A stretch of 64,000 bases of DNA from Streptomyces marianii (GTDB lineage: Bacteria > Actinomycetota > Actinomycetes > Streptomycetales > Streptomycetaceae): assembly GCF_005795905.1 (NCBI RefSeq), contig NZ_VAWE01000001.1, positions 3,196,501 through 3,260,500 on the forward strand, written 5' to 3'. Under the pieces are notes generated by a model. The model saw only the letters and a program-made list of their open reading frames with translations, was not told the DNA's origin and did not search any database. Position numbers and translations under genes: made by a program. Shown here in pieces: positions 37,986-50,468 of the stretch. The first letter of the stretch is position 1. Every line of letters begins with the position of its first letter.

Positions 37986-39245
37986 GTGTCTGCCTTGAGG
38001 AAAACCGCACTGACCGTCGCCGCCGCCGCGTTGCTGCCCGCGCTCACCGCCGTACCCGCGTCCGCCGCGGCCGAGGTCGGCCCCCGGGACGAGAAGGCAC
38101 CCAACCCCCCGTCGGTGATGTCCACCGTCGGCGGCGCGCAGCTCGGCAGGCCCGGCACCCAGGTCAGGCTCGCGGCGGGCGCACCCGTCCTCCCCAAGGG
38201 GGTGACGGGCCGGTCCTGGATCGTCGCGGACGCCGAGAGCGGCGAGGTGCTGGCCGCGCACAACGCGCACTGGCGGCTGCCCCCCGCCTCCACGCTGAAG
38301 ATGCTCTTCGCGGACACGGTGCTGCCCAAGCTGTCCAAGGACCAGAAGCACACGGTCACCCGGGGCGAGCTCGACGGCGTCGGCGTGGGCAGCAGCCTCG
38401 TGGGCATCAAGGAGAACCAGACCTACTCCGTCCACGACCTGTGGCTCGGGGTGTTCCTCCGCTCGGGGAACGACGCGGTCCATGTGCTGTCCGAGATGAA
38501 CGGCGGCGTCCCGCGGACCGTGCAGGAGATGCGGGAGCACGCGGAGGAGCTGCAGGCCCTCGACACCCACGTCGTCACGCCGGACGGATACGACGAGAAG
38601 GGCCAGGTGTCGAGCGCGTACGACCTGACCCTGATCGCCCGGAGCGGTCTGCAGAAGAAGGACTTCCGGGAGTACTGCGCGACCCCCCGCGCCCAGTTCC
38701 CGGGCGAGCAGAAGCCGGGCAAGAAGCGCGAGTCGTTCCAGATCCAGAACACCAACCGGCTGCTGACCGGTGACTTCGGCGTCGCCCCGTACCAGGGCAT
38801 CGCCGGGGTGAAGAACGGCAGCACCACGCTCGCCGGATCCACCTTCACCGGGGTGGCGGAACGCAACGGCAAGGTGCTGTTGGTCACGGTGATGAACCCG
38901 TCATCGAAGGAGGGCCACGCGGTCTACAAGGAGACCGCCCGGCTGCTCGACTGGGGCTTCGCCGCGGCCGGGAAGGTGGAGCCGGTCGGCGAGCTGGTGC
39001 CGCCGAAGTCGGCCGACACGGGCGCCTCGGGCGACTCCGACGGGCCGTCGCCGGCCGGCGAGGAGCGCGGGCAGAACCAGCACGGCCCGGGCGAGGCGGC
39101 CGCCGCCGGCCACGGTGAGTCCACCGGCGCGGGCATCGCCGTCTCGGTCGCCATCGTCGCGCTGGTGCTGCTCGCGATCGCCGGGTTCCTGGTCAACCGG
39201 CGCTGGCCGCTGCCCGATCTGGCCCGTCGTCTGCCTCGCCGCTGA
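37986..39245 (+). CDS. D-alanyl-D-alanine carboxypeptidase-like protein (S11)
   Basis: 419 aa from GTG 37986, which begins a signal peptide (RKTALTVAAAALLPALTAVPASA); no strong ribosome site is visible. The penicillin-binding fold has PPASTLKML (SxxK with catalytic Ser and Lys), FLRSGNDAV (SxN) and GVKNGSTTL where the KTG triad is expected, so the third motif reads KNG. A Gly/Pro/Ser linker and a C-terminal helix (AVSVAIVALVLLAIAGFLV) tether it to the membrane. Members trim stem pentapeptides of peptidoglycan. The 3' end overlaps the convergent YihY gene by 53 nt. Confidence 0.9.
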   Translation: MSALRKTALTVAAAALLPALTAVPASAAAEVGPRDEKAPNPPSVMSTVGGAQLGRPGTQVRLAAGAPVLPKGVTGRSWIVADAESGEVLAAHNAHWRLPPASTLKMLFADTVLPKLSKDQKHTVTRGELDGVGVGSSLVGIKENQTYSVHDLWLGVFLRSGNDAVHVLSEMNGGVPRTVQEMREHAEELQALDTHVVTPDGYDEKGQVSSAYDLTLIARSGLQKKDFREYCATPRAQFPGEQKPGKKRESFQIQNTNRLLTGDFGVAPYQGIAGVKNGSTTLAGSTFTGVAERNGKVLLVTVMNPSSKEGHAVYKETARLLDWGFAAAGKVEPVGELVPPKSADTGASGDSDGPSPAGEERGQNQHGPGEAAAAGHGESTGAGIAVSVAIVALVLLAIAGFLVNRRWPLPDLARRLPRR

Positions 39246-40113
39246 CGGGTTCCTCCGCACCTGGGCCACTGCCCGTGGCCGTCCAGGCGGCGCAGTACAG
39301 CAGCAGCTTCGCCGTGAAGTTGATCCACAGCAGCAGGGCGACGGGCACACCGAACGCGCCGTACATCGAGTTCGCCGCCACACCGGAGATGTAGCCGCTG
39401 AGCAGCAGCTTCAGCAGCTCGAAGCCGATGGCCCCGATCAGCGCCGCCACGATCAGCCGGCGGCGCGGGGGATGGACGCCGGGCAGCAACGTCAGGACGT
39501 ACAGCAGCATCAGGAAGTCGGCGGCGACCGCGACCGCGAGGGCGGCGGTCTGCAGCAGCACACCGCCCGCCCCGTCGCGGTCGATGCCGATCTGGTCCGC
39601 GGTCCAGCCGACGGCGCTGGACCCGAGCGCCGACGCGGCGAACGAGGCCAGCACCACGGCGCCGAGGCCGAGCAGGACCACCGCGTCCTTGCCCTTGCGG
39701 ACCAGCGGGTTGCCGTCCCCCTTGTCGTCGAGGCCCCAGACGACCCGCAGGCACTCCCGCATCGAGCCGATCCAGCCGATGCCGGTGAGCAGCAGCAGCG
39801 CACCGGCGATCAGCCCGACGGTGCCGGCGTTGTCCACCAGCGCGCCGAGGTCGAGCTGGTCGGAGATGCCCGGTACCTGCTCGGTCAGCCTGCCTTGCAG
39901 AGCCTTCAGCCGCTCCTTGCCCACCAGCGTGGCACCGATCGCGGCGGCGACGGTGATCAGCGGGAACAGCGCGAGGAAGCTGATGAAGGTGATCGCCGCG
40001 GCCAGCCGGGTCCAGCGCGCCTCGTCGAGCTTCTCGTACGAGCGCCATGTGTGCGTCCGCATCAGCCGCTGCGCGAGCGGTCCGATGACGGGAAGCCGGG
40101 TCAGCCAGTCCAT
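39193..40113 (-). CDS. YihY/BrkB family membrane protein
   Basis: 306 aa. Six hydrophobic segments in the order usual for the family, with hallmarks LAAAITFISFLALFPLI, LLTGIGWIGSMRECLRVVWG and NSMYGAFGVPVALLLWINFT. No ribonuclease-BN function should be assumed despite old names. It follows the GtrA gene with a 13-nt overlap and so sits at the end of the leftward transcript of the arabinose-lipid cluster. A role there is not established. Confidence 0.88.
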   Translation of the reverse strand: MDWLTRLPVIGPLAQRLMRTHTWRSYEKLDEARWTRLAAAITFISFLALFPLITVAAAIGATLVGKERLKALQGRLTEQVPGISDQLDLGALVDNAGTVGLIAGALLLLTGIGWIGSMRECLRVVWGLDDKGDGNPLVRKGKDAVVLLGLGAVVLASFAASALGSSAVGWTADQIGIDRDGAGGVLLQTAALAVAVAADFLMLLYVLTLLPGVHPPRRRLIVAALIGAIGFELLKLLLSGYISGVAANSMYGAFGVPVALLLWINFTAKLLLYCAAWTATGSGPGAEEPVSGEADDGPDRAAASAG

Positions 40114-40610
40114 GGCCTACGCCTTCCCCCGACCTGCTCCGTTGATCCGAAGACGAGCGTCCGCGTCCCCCAGAAGCGCAGACAGGTCGCGAGGAGCATG
40201 CCCACGCCCAGACCTGACACGGTGTCGGCGCGGGCCGAGGTGAAGCCGAGGACGTGGTGGGAGACGGCGAGGCAGAGCAGTTGGACGAGGGCGCCGGCCG
40301 CGTTGACCCCGAAGAAGGCGGCGCAGTCGCGCCAGGAGACACGCCGGGCCCGCCCGCGGCCGCCGTAGGTGCCGAGCGCGTTGCCCAGGTAGGCGACGGT
40401 GGAGCCGGCGAGGAAGGACAGCGTCTTGGCCGTCAGCGGCTCCCAGCCGAACCGGCCGCGGAGCAACAGGAAGAGCACGAGGTCGACGGCGTAGGCGCAG
40501 CACCCGACGAGCAGGAACGAGACGAGTTCCCGCCCGTCCGGCCCGGCGGTCCGGGCCCTGGGGCGGGGAAGCGGGCGGTAGAGGGGCGGCCGGTGCAGCG
40601 GCTCGGTCAC
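40101..40610 (-). CDS. GtrA family membrane protein
   Basis: 169 aa. GTG 40610 overlaps the UbiA stop (GTGA). Four helices: ELVSFLLVGCCAYAVDLVLF, LTAKTLSFLAGSTVAYLGNA, AAFFGVNAAGALVQLLCLAV and GLGVGMLLATCLRFWGTR. GtrA proteins are linked to movement or use of polyprenyl-phosphate sugars. In mycobacteria a GtrA protein (Rv3789) lies beside the decaprenyl-phosphoryl-arabinose genes, and the same company is seen here. Confidence 0.85.
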   Translation of the reverse strand: MTEPLHRPPLYRPLPRPRARTAGPDGRELVSFLLVGCCAYAVDLVLFLLLRGRFGWEPLTAKTLSFLAGSTVAYLGNALGTYGGRGRARRVSWRDCAAFFGVNAAGALVQLLCLAVSHHVLGFTSARADTVSGLGVGMLLATCLRFWGTRTLVFGSTEQVGGRRRPWTG

Positions 40611-41584
40611 AGGCCCGCGACCGCCATGCCGTAGATCGCCAGCCAGGCCAGTCCGATGACGGCGAGCGGCCGGTCGCGCAGGACGACGTCCTCGGGTGCG
40701 CCCGCGGCCCCCCGGTCGGCGAAGACCGCGTACCGCAGCACGGCCAGGATGAACGCGATCATCGAGAGCTGGCGCCACGGCAGCAGCGAGCCGTCGGCGC
40801 TCCCGCCGTCCTCCAGCGCCCAGAGGCAGTAGCCGAGGACCGCCACACCGGCCGCGAGCTGCCACACGAAGCGGAGGTAGCCGGTCGTGTACGAGGTGAG
40901 CAGGGCCCGGGTCGCGCCGGCGGAGCCCTCCATCTCGACGGCTTCCGAGTAGCGCTTGGCGGCCACCATGAAGAGCGCTCCGAAGCCGGTGGTGATCAGG
41001 AACCAGCGGGACAGCGGAATGGACAGCGCCACCCCGCCGACCATGGCGCGCATCAGGAACCCCGTGGTGACGATGGCGAGATCGACGACGAGGACGTGCT
41101 TGAGCCGGACGCAGTAGGCGATCTGCATCACCACGTACGCCGTCAGCAGCGCGGCCGTCATGGCGTTGCACAGGACGGCCGCGGCGGCGGTCGAGGCGAC
41201 GGCGAGCAGCGCCCCGGCGCCGTAGGCGACGGGCACCGGCACGTCCCCGCGGGCCACCGGGCGCCGGCACTTCGCGGGGTGCGCGCGGTCGGCCTCCGCG
41301 TCCAGCGCGTCGTTGATCAGATAGACGGCGGAGGCGGCGGCCGTGAACAGCACGAAGACGAGGCCGAGTTGGCCGGCGGTCTGCCCGGACACCAGCTCCC
41401 CGGCCGCAGCCGGCGCCGCCCCGACGAGCACGTTCTTGATCCACTGGCGCGGTCTGGCGGTCCTGACCAGACCGATCGGCAGGCTCAGCGGACGCCGGCG
41501 TCCGCGGGCGGACCCGCCGGGCGGCAGCGGCGGCCGTCCGGGCTCTCCCGACTGCTCCAGCAGTGCGGTGCTGCGCTCAGACAC
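40607..41584 (-). CDS. Decaprenyl-phosphate phosphoribosyltransferase-like UbiA protein
   Basis: 325 aa from GTG 41584. UbiA prenyltransferase superfamily with the first Asp-rich motif NDALDAEADRAHPAK and the second, more variable one at AKRYSEAVE, and eight to nine helices. TARPRQWIKNVLVGAAP and YLINDALDAEADR are characteristic of Rv3806c-type enzymes that move phosphoribose from PRPP onto decaprenyl phosphate. The product would feed the phosphatase encoded just upstream and then DprE1/DprE2. Gene junctions overlap on both sides. Confidence 0.87.
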   Translation of the reverse strand: MSERSTALLEQSGEPGRPPLPPGGSARGRRRPLSLPIGLVRTARPRQWIKNVLVGAAPAAAGELVSGQTAGQLGLVFVLFTAAASAVYLINDALDAEADRAHPAKCRRPVARGDVPVPVAYGAGALLAVASTAAAAVLCNAMTAALLTAYVVMQIAYCVRLKHVLVVDLAIVTTGFLMRAMVGGVALSIPLSRWFLITTGFGALFMVAAKRYSEAVEMEGSAGATRALLTSYTTGYLRFVWQLAAGVAVLGYCLWALEDGGSADGSLLPWRQLSMIAFILAVLRYAVFADRGAAGAPEDVVLRDRPLAVIGLAWLAIYGMAVAGL

Positions 41585-42218
41585 GGCGACCCCCGCCGGG
41601 CCGGCACCCTCCCGCGGCCCGTAGCCAGGCGGTTCCGCCGTGTGCCAGCAGCCCTCCGAGCAGCGCCCCCGCGGCCACGTCGGTGGGGTAGTGGACCCCG
41701 GCGACCAGGCGGGACACACACATGGCGGCGGCGAGCGGCGGGACCAGCACCCGGCCGGCCGGACGCGGCACCCCGAAGGCCACGGCGGCGGCCGCCGCCG
41801 AGGCGGCGTGCGAACTGGGGAAGGAGTGCCGCCCCGCGGTGCGTACGAGGGGTTCGCCCGTGGGCAGCAGGGGCCGGGGGCGCCGCACCAGGCGCTTGAC
41901 GCCCATGCTGGTCAGATGGGCGGCGGCGATCAGCGCGGTGCCCCGCAGCCAGCCGTCGCGCCGCTCGCGGTCGGCCGCCGCGCAGACCAGGCCGCCCGCC
42001 AGCCAGAGCGCGGCGTGCTCACCGCCGTGCGAGAGCGCGCGGGCCGCCGCCGCGACCCGGGGTTCGTCGCCGCAGCCGCGCAGCACGGCCAGCAACCGCC
42101 GCTCGGCGGCGGTCCAGCCCGCCTGCCCCTGCCTGCGCCCGGGCCGACGGACCTGCGGATCGTGCGGATCCCGCGGGCCGCTCCGTTCCGGCCGGGGTGT
42201 GCCTTCGGCGTCTCGCAT
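41577..42218 (-). CDS. PAP2 family phosphatase (decaprenylphosphoryl-phosphoribose phosphatase-like)
   Basis: 213 aa from ATG 42218 with AAAGGGGCGG upstream. All three PAP2 motifs are present: KRLVRRPRP, FPSSHAAS and SRLVAGVHYPTD, with several hydrophobic segments. In mycobacteria the phosphatase Rv3807c sits beside the UbiA enzyme Rv3806c and is thought to remove the 5-phosphate from decaprenyl-phosphoribose. The same adjacency (8-nt overlap) supports that role here. Confidence 0.85.
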   Translation of the reverse strand: MRDAEGTPRPERSGPRDPHDPQVRRPGRRQGQAGWTAAERRLLAVLRGCGDEPRVAAAARALSHGGEHAALWLAGGLVCAAADRERRDGWLRGTALIAAAHLTSMGVKRLVRRPRPLLPTGEPLVRTAGRHSFPSSHAASAAAAAVAFGVPRPAGRVLVPPLAAAMCVSRLVAGVHYPTDVAAGALLGGLLAHGGTAWLRAAGGCRPGGGRRV

Positions 42219-42369
42219 CTGCCGCCCCTTTCGATACACCGGGAACGACTCTTCTCAATGTGGGGCCGAATCTTGCGGTCATATTTTGTGACACCCGTTT
42301 AATCACCCGTTTCGGCGAGTCAGGGACATTGAAGGCAAATCATCCGTAAGGGGCGATACCGTCGCGCGC
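42219..42369. promoter_or_regulatory. Divergent promoter region of the arabinose-lipid cluster
   Basis: 150 bp between the leftward PAP2 gene and the rightward dprE1 gene. It contains an AT-rich island unusual for this genome (about 42279-42304: ATATTTTGTG, CCCGTTTAAT). TTGCGG (42273) and TTTAAT (42298) are 19 bp apart, a poor fit, so I do not assign a promoter. Confidence 0.4.
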
Positions 42370-43794
42370 ATGTCTGCCGAGTGCGTCCCCGTCGCCCCTG
42401 CCGAGCACGCCGCCCCGACCTCGCCCGCGACCCCTTCAGGCCGGGACGGCGATCTGCCGGTGCCGGTGACCGGATGGGGGCGCACCGCGCCCTCCGCGGC
42501 ACTGCTGGTCCGTCCCCGGACGCACGAGGAGGCCGTGGCGGCCGTACACCGATGCGGCAACCGCGGCACCATCGCCCGCGGGCTGGGCCGGGCCTACGGC
42601 GACGCGGCGCAGAACGCGGGCGGGGCCGTCCTCGACACGACCGGCCTGGACCGCATCCGCACGATCGACGCCGAGGGCGGGGTCGTCGTCTGCGACGCGG
42701 GGGTCAGCCTCCACCGGCTGATGGAGGTGCTGCTGCCGCTCGGCTGGTTCGTACCGGTCACGCCCGGGACCCGCTACGTCACGGTCGGCGGCGCCGTCGG
42801 CGCGGACATCCACGGCAAGAACCACCATGTGTCCGGGTCCTTCTCCCGCCACGTCCTCTCGCTGGAACTGCTGACCGCGGACGGCGAGGTGCGCACGGTG
42901 GTCCCCGGCACCGAGCTCTTCGACGCGACGACCGGCGGCATGGGCCTGACCGGCGTCGTCCTCTCCGCCACCGTCCGGCTGCACCCCGTCGAGACGTCGC
43001 TGATGTCGGTGGACACCGAGCGCGCCGGCGACCTCGACGATCTGATGGCCCGTCTGACCGCCCATGACGACCGCCACCGCTATTCGGTCGCATGGATCGA
43101 CCTGGTCGCGCGCGGGGCGGCGACGGGCCGCGCGGTCCTCACCCGCGGGGAGCACGCGCCGCTGGACGCGCTCCCGGCGCGCGCTCGGCGCCGGCCGCTG
43201 GAGTTCCGCCCCCGGCAGTTCCCCCCCGCGCCCGCCTTCGTCCCCGAAGGACTGCTCGGCCGTGCCTCCGTGTCCCTCTTCAACGAGCTCTGGTACCGAC
43301 GCGCACCCCGCGCACGTCGCGGGCAGCTGCAGAGCATCCCGGCCTTCTTCCATCCGCTCGACGGTGTTCCGCACTGGAACCGCGTCTACGGCCGGAGCGG
43401 CTTCGTCCAGTACCAGTTCGTGGTCGGCCACGGGCAGGAGGAGGCGTTGCGCACGATCGTGCGGCGCGTCGCCCGGCACGGATGCCCGTCGTTCCTCGCC
43501 GTGCTGAAGAGGTTCGGCGAGGGCGACCCGGGCTGGCTGTCGTTCCCGATGCCCGGCTGGACGCTCGCCCTGGACGTACCGGCCGGGCTGCCGGGCCTCG
43601 GCCCGTTCCTGGACGGGCTCGACCAGGTGGTGGCCGACTGCGGCGGACGCGTCTATCTGGCCAAGGACTCCCGGCTGCGGCCGGAGTTGCTGTCGGTGAT
43701 GTACCCGGGCCTCGACCGCTTCCGGGCGCTGCGCGCACGGCTCGACCCGCGCGGGGTGTTCGTGTCCGACCTGTCCCGCCGGCTGTCCCTGTGA
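42370..43794 (+). CDS. dprE1: FAD-linked decaprenylphosphoryl-ribose oxidase (DprE1-like)
   Basis: 474 aa. PCMH-type FAD domain (RGLGRAYGDAAQNAGG, VTPGTRYVTVGGAVGADIHG, KNHHVSGSF) and a C-terminal oxidase domain. VYLAKDSRLRPE contains Lys432, equivalent to catalytic Lys418 of the M. tuberculosis enzyme. At the place of Cys387, the residue hit by benzothiazinones (GWNICVD in Mtb), this protein has Ala400 (GWTLALD). The enzyme oxidises C2 of decaprenylphosphoryl-ribose to the keto form that DprE2 then reduces. dprE2 lies 43 bp downstream. Confidence 0.92.
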   Translation: MSAECVPVAPAEHAAPTSPATPSGRDGDLPVPVTGWGRTAPSAALLVRPRTHEEAVAAVHRCGNRGTIARGLGRAYGDAAQNAGGAVLDTTGLDRIRTIDAEGGVVVCDAGVSLHRLMEVLLPLGWFVPVTPGTRYVTVGGAVGADIHGKNHHVSGSFSRHVLSLELLTADGEVRTVVPGTELFDATTGGMGLTGVVLSATVRLHPVETSLMSVDTERAGDLDDLMARLTAHDDRHRYSVAWIDLVARGAATGRAVLTRGEHAPLDALPARARRRPLEFRPRQFPPAPAFVPEGLLGRASVSLFNELWYRRAPRARRGQLQSIPAFFHPLDGVPHWNRVYGRSGFVQYQFVVGHGQEEALRTIVRRVARHGCPSFLAVLKRFGEGDPGWLSFPMPGWTLALDVPAGLPGLGPFLDGLDQVVADCGGRVYLAKDSRLRPELLSVMYPGLDRFRALRARLDPRGVFVSDLSRRLSL

Positions 43795-43837
43795 CCTCGG
43801 CCGGCCCAGCACCCATGTGACGCAAGGAGCACGCACC

Positions 43838-44593
43838 ATGAAGGACGCCTTCGGTACCCCCCAGACCCTGCTCGTCCTCGGCGGCACGTCGGAGATCGGC
43901 CTGGCCACCGCGCGAAGGCTGGTGGCCCGCCGGACCCGTACGGTCTGGCTGGCCGGCCGCCCCTCGCCCGCGCTGGACTCCGCCGCCGCCGGGCTGCGTG
44001 AACTCGGCGCCGACGTACGCACCGTGGTCTTCGACGCCCTGAACCCCAGCGGGCACGAGGAGGCCCTCGGCAAGGTGTTCGCCGAGGGCGACATCGACAT
44101 GGTGCTGCTCGCGTTCGGTGTGCTGGGCGACCAGGCGCACGACGAGGCCCGGCCGCTCGACGCGGTCCGCGTCGCCCAGACCAACTACACCGGAGCAGTG
44201 TCCTCCGGGCTGATCTGCGCCGGTGCGCTCCAGGCACAGGGGCACGGCTCGCTCGTCGTGCTGTCGTCGGTGGCGGGCGAGCGGGCCCGGCGGGCCAATT
44301 TCATCTACGGCTCCAGCAAGGCGGGACTCGACACCTTCACCCAGGGGCTCGGCGACGCCCTGCACGGCACGGGCGTGCACGTGATGGTCGTCAGGCCCGG
44401 CTTCGTGCGGTCGAGGATGACGGCGGGGCTGGTGGAGGCGCCCCTGGCCACGACGCCCGACCAGGTGGCGCAGGCCATCGAGAAGGGACTGCGGCGGCGC
44501 TCCGAGACCGTGTGGGTCCCAGGGGTACTGCGGGTGGTGATGTCGGCGCTGCGGCACGTCCCCCGGCCGTTGTTCCGCCGCCTCCCGGTCTGA
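43838..44593 (+). CDS. dprE2: Decaprenylphosphoryl-2-keto-ribose reductase (DprE2-like SDR)
   Basis: 251 aa. ATG 43838 has AAGGAG upstream. Short-chain dehydrogenase: cofactor loop VLGGTSEIGLATARRL, catalytic Ser in VVLSSVAGERAR and the YxxxK pair in FIYGSSKAGLD. It should use NAD(P)H to reduce the DprE1 product to decaprenylphosphoryl-arabinose, the arabinose donor of actinobacterial envelopes. Second gene of the rightward pair. Confidence 0.9.
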   Translation: MKDAFGTPQTLLVLGGTSEIGLATARRLVARRTRTVWLAGRPSPALDSAAAGLRELGADVRTVVFDALNPSGHEEALGKVFAEGDIDMVLLAFGVLGDQAHDEARPLDAVRVAQTNYTGAVSSGLICAGALQAQGHGSLVVLSSVAGERARRANFIYGSSKAGLDTFTQGLGDALHGTGVHVMVVRPGFVRSRMTAGLVEAPLATTPDQVAQAIEKGLRRRSETVWVPGVLRVVMSALRHVPRPLFRRLPV

Positions 44594-44749
44594 GGTCGGC
44601 GGTCCCACGCGGAGGCCCCGGCCCGCCGCAGCGCACCGTGGCCGGGTCCGTCCGCTGCGCTGGAGTTGCCGTGAGCCGGGGCGCACCGGCCCGGGCCTTC
44701 GCCCGCGCCGCCCCGCCCCACGGTCATCGGGAGCGCGGCGGCTCCGGGA

Positions 44750-45337
44750 TCACTGGTGCGTCGGGGCCGGTGCGTCGACCGGGGCGCTCTGCGGCGGGAC
44801 GCCCGGCGCAGAGCCACCCCCGAACGCGTACTCGCGCAACTTGCGCCACACCCCGTCCGCACCCTGCTCGTAGAGGGCGAAGGAGGTGCAGGTCCACGCG
44901 GCCTCGTAGCCGGCCAGCTCCTCGTACGCCCGGTCCATCGCCTCCTCGGCGATGCCGTGGGCGACGGTCACATGCGGATGGTAGGGCCACTGCAGCTCGC
45001 GCACGAGCGGTCCCGAATCGTCCCGCACCCGCTGCTGGAGCTGGGTGCAGTCCGCCGCGCCCTCGACCACCTTGACGAACACCACGGGCGACAGCGGGCG
45101 GAACGTGCCCGTGCCGGACAGTCGCATGGGGAACGCCCGGCCGACCGCCGCGACCTTCGTCAGATGTGCCTCGACCTCGGGCAGGACCGACGCGTCGGCC
45201 TCGGTGGGCGGAAGCAGGGTCACATGCGTGGGGATGCCGTGCGCGGCGGGATCCCCGAAGCCCGCGCGCCGCTCCTGGAGCAGGCTGCCGTAGGGCTCCG
45301 GGACCGCGATCGAAACGCCGAGCGTTACGGTCCCCAC
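44750..45337 (-). CDS. 2'-5' RNA ligase family (2H phosphoesterase) protein
   Basis: 195 aa. GTG 45337 has GAGGAG 5 nt upstream. Both HxT motifs of the 2H superfamily are present (PTHVTLLPP and HPHVTVAHG), about 90 residues apart, giving the two catalytic histidines. Relatives are cyclic phosphodiesterases or RNA ligases; the true substrate in Streptomyces is unknown. The last 20 residues are Pro/Ala-rich and disordered. It lies 108 bp downstream of trpS on the same strand. Confidence 0.85.
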   Translation of the reverse strand: MGTVTLGVSIAVPEPYGSLLQERRAGFGDPAAHGIPTHVTLLPPTEADASVLPEVEAHLTKVAAVGRAFPMRLSGTGTFRPLSPVVFVKVVEGAADCTQLQQRVRDDSGPLVRELQWPYHPHVTVAHGIAEEAMDRAYEELAGYEAAWTCTSFALYEQGADGVWRKLREYAFGGGSAPGVPPQSAPVDAPAPTHQ

Positions 45338-45445
45338 GTGTTCTCCTCATCCGGGTTCTGGGTCGTCTGCGTTGGCGCCAGTGTGACGCCTGCGGCCGTG
45401 GTCCCGCCAGGGCCCTTGGCCCGGTGCCCGGCGGAACCGCCGTCC

Positions 45446-48686
<3,241 letters not shown>

Positions 48687-49016
48687 GGCGTCCTCCGGGC
48701 AGATGGCGGGTGCGTCCGGGGTGCCCAGGCGGGCGGCACCTCGCAGGTTCTGCCGCACACGGCTTCCCCGCGGTTCGTTCCGCGTACGCCAGTCGCCGTG
48801 CGTACCGTCCACCCTACTGGTGGTGGCCCCGGGGCACGGCCACGGGTTCACGAACGGCGGGGAAACGAGAAGGTCTCCGGCGGACCGCACCGGAAGCCCG
48901 ATGTTTCCTCATACGGTGAGCGAGCGACGATAGAAAAGGGGCACGCAGCCCGGCCCCGGTCCGATCGGGCGACCCACGCCGCAGTGGACCCACGCCGCAG
49001 TACGAACGGAGACCCC
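48687..49016. other. Divergent region between glyA and rocD
   Basis: 330 bp with no gene. An AT-richer patch near 48901-48945 (ATGTTTCCTC, CGACGATAGAAAAGG) is the likeliest place for the rocD promoter. I looked for a glycine-riboswitch-like leader before glyA and saw no convincing one. Confidence 0.4.
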
Positions 49017-50225
<1,209 letters not shown>

Positions 50226-50284
50226 GCGGGACGCGGGAGCGAAGTCCGGGAGGCGGCGTGACCTGACCGGGACGTGAGCGACGG

Positions 50285-50321
50285 GCGGTGGCCCCGGGCC
50301 GACAGGGTCCGGGGCCACCGC
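50285..50321. terminator. 13-bp hairpin after rocD
   Basis: GCGGTGGCCCCGG (50285-50297) and CCGGGGCCACCGC (50309-50321) pair perfectly over an 11-nt loop, 60 nt behind the rocD stop. The convergent ATP-grasp gene ends 148 bp further on, so it may serve both. Confidence 0.7.
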
Positions 50322-50468
50322 CGCGCCCGGCGGTGGCTTCGCCCACGCCCGGACGGCTCCGCCCGGCGGTGGATTCCGCCCGACCAGCACCTTCGGCCCG
50401 TCGGAGGAACCCGCCCGGCCAAGCACGTCCGTACGTCGGAGGAACCCAGCCGACCAGCACTTCCCCCG

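Noticed and set aside
48687..49016. Glycine riboswitch before glyA
   Set aside because: I found no paired aptamer-like arrangement in the 330-bp gap; only a normal ribosome site is visible.
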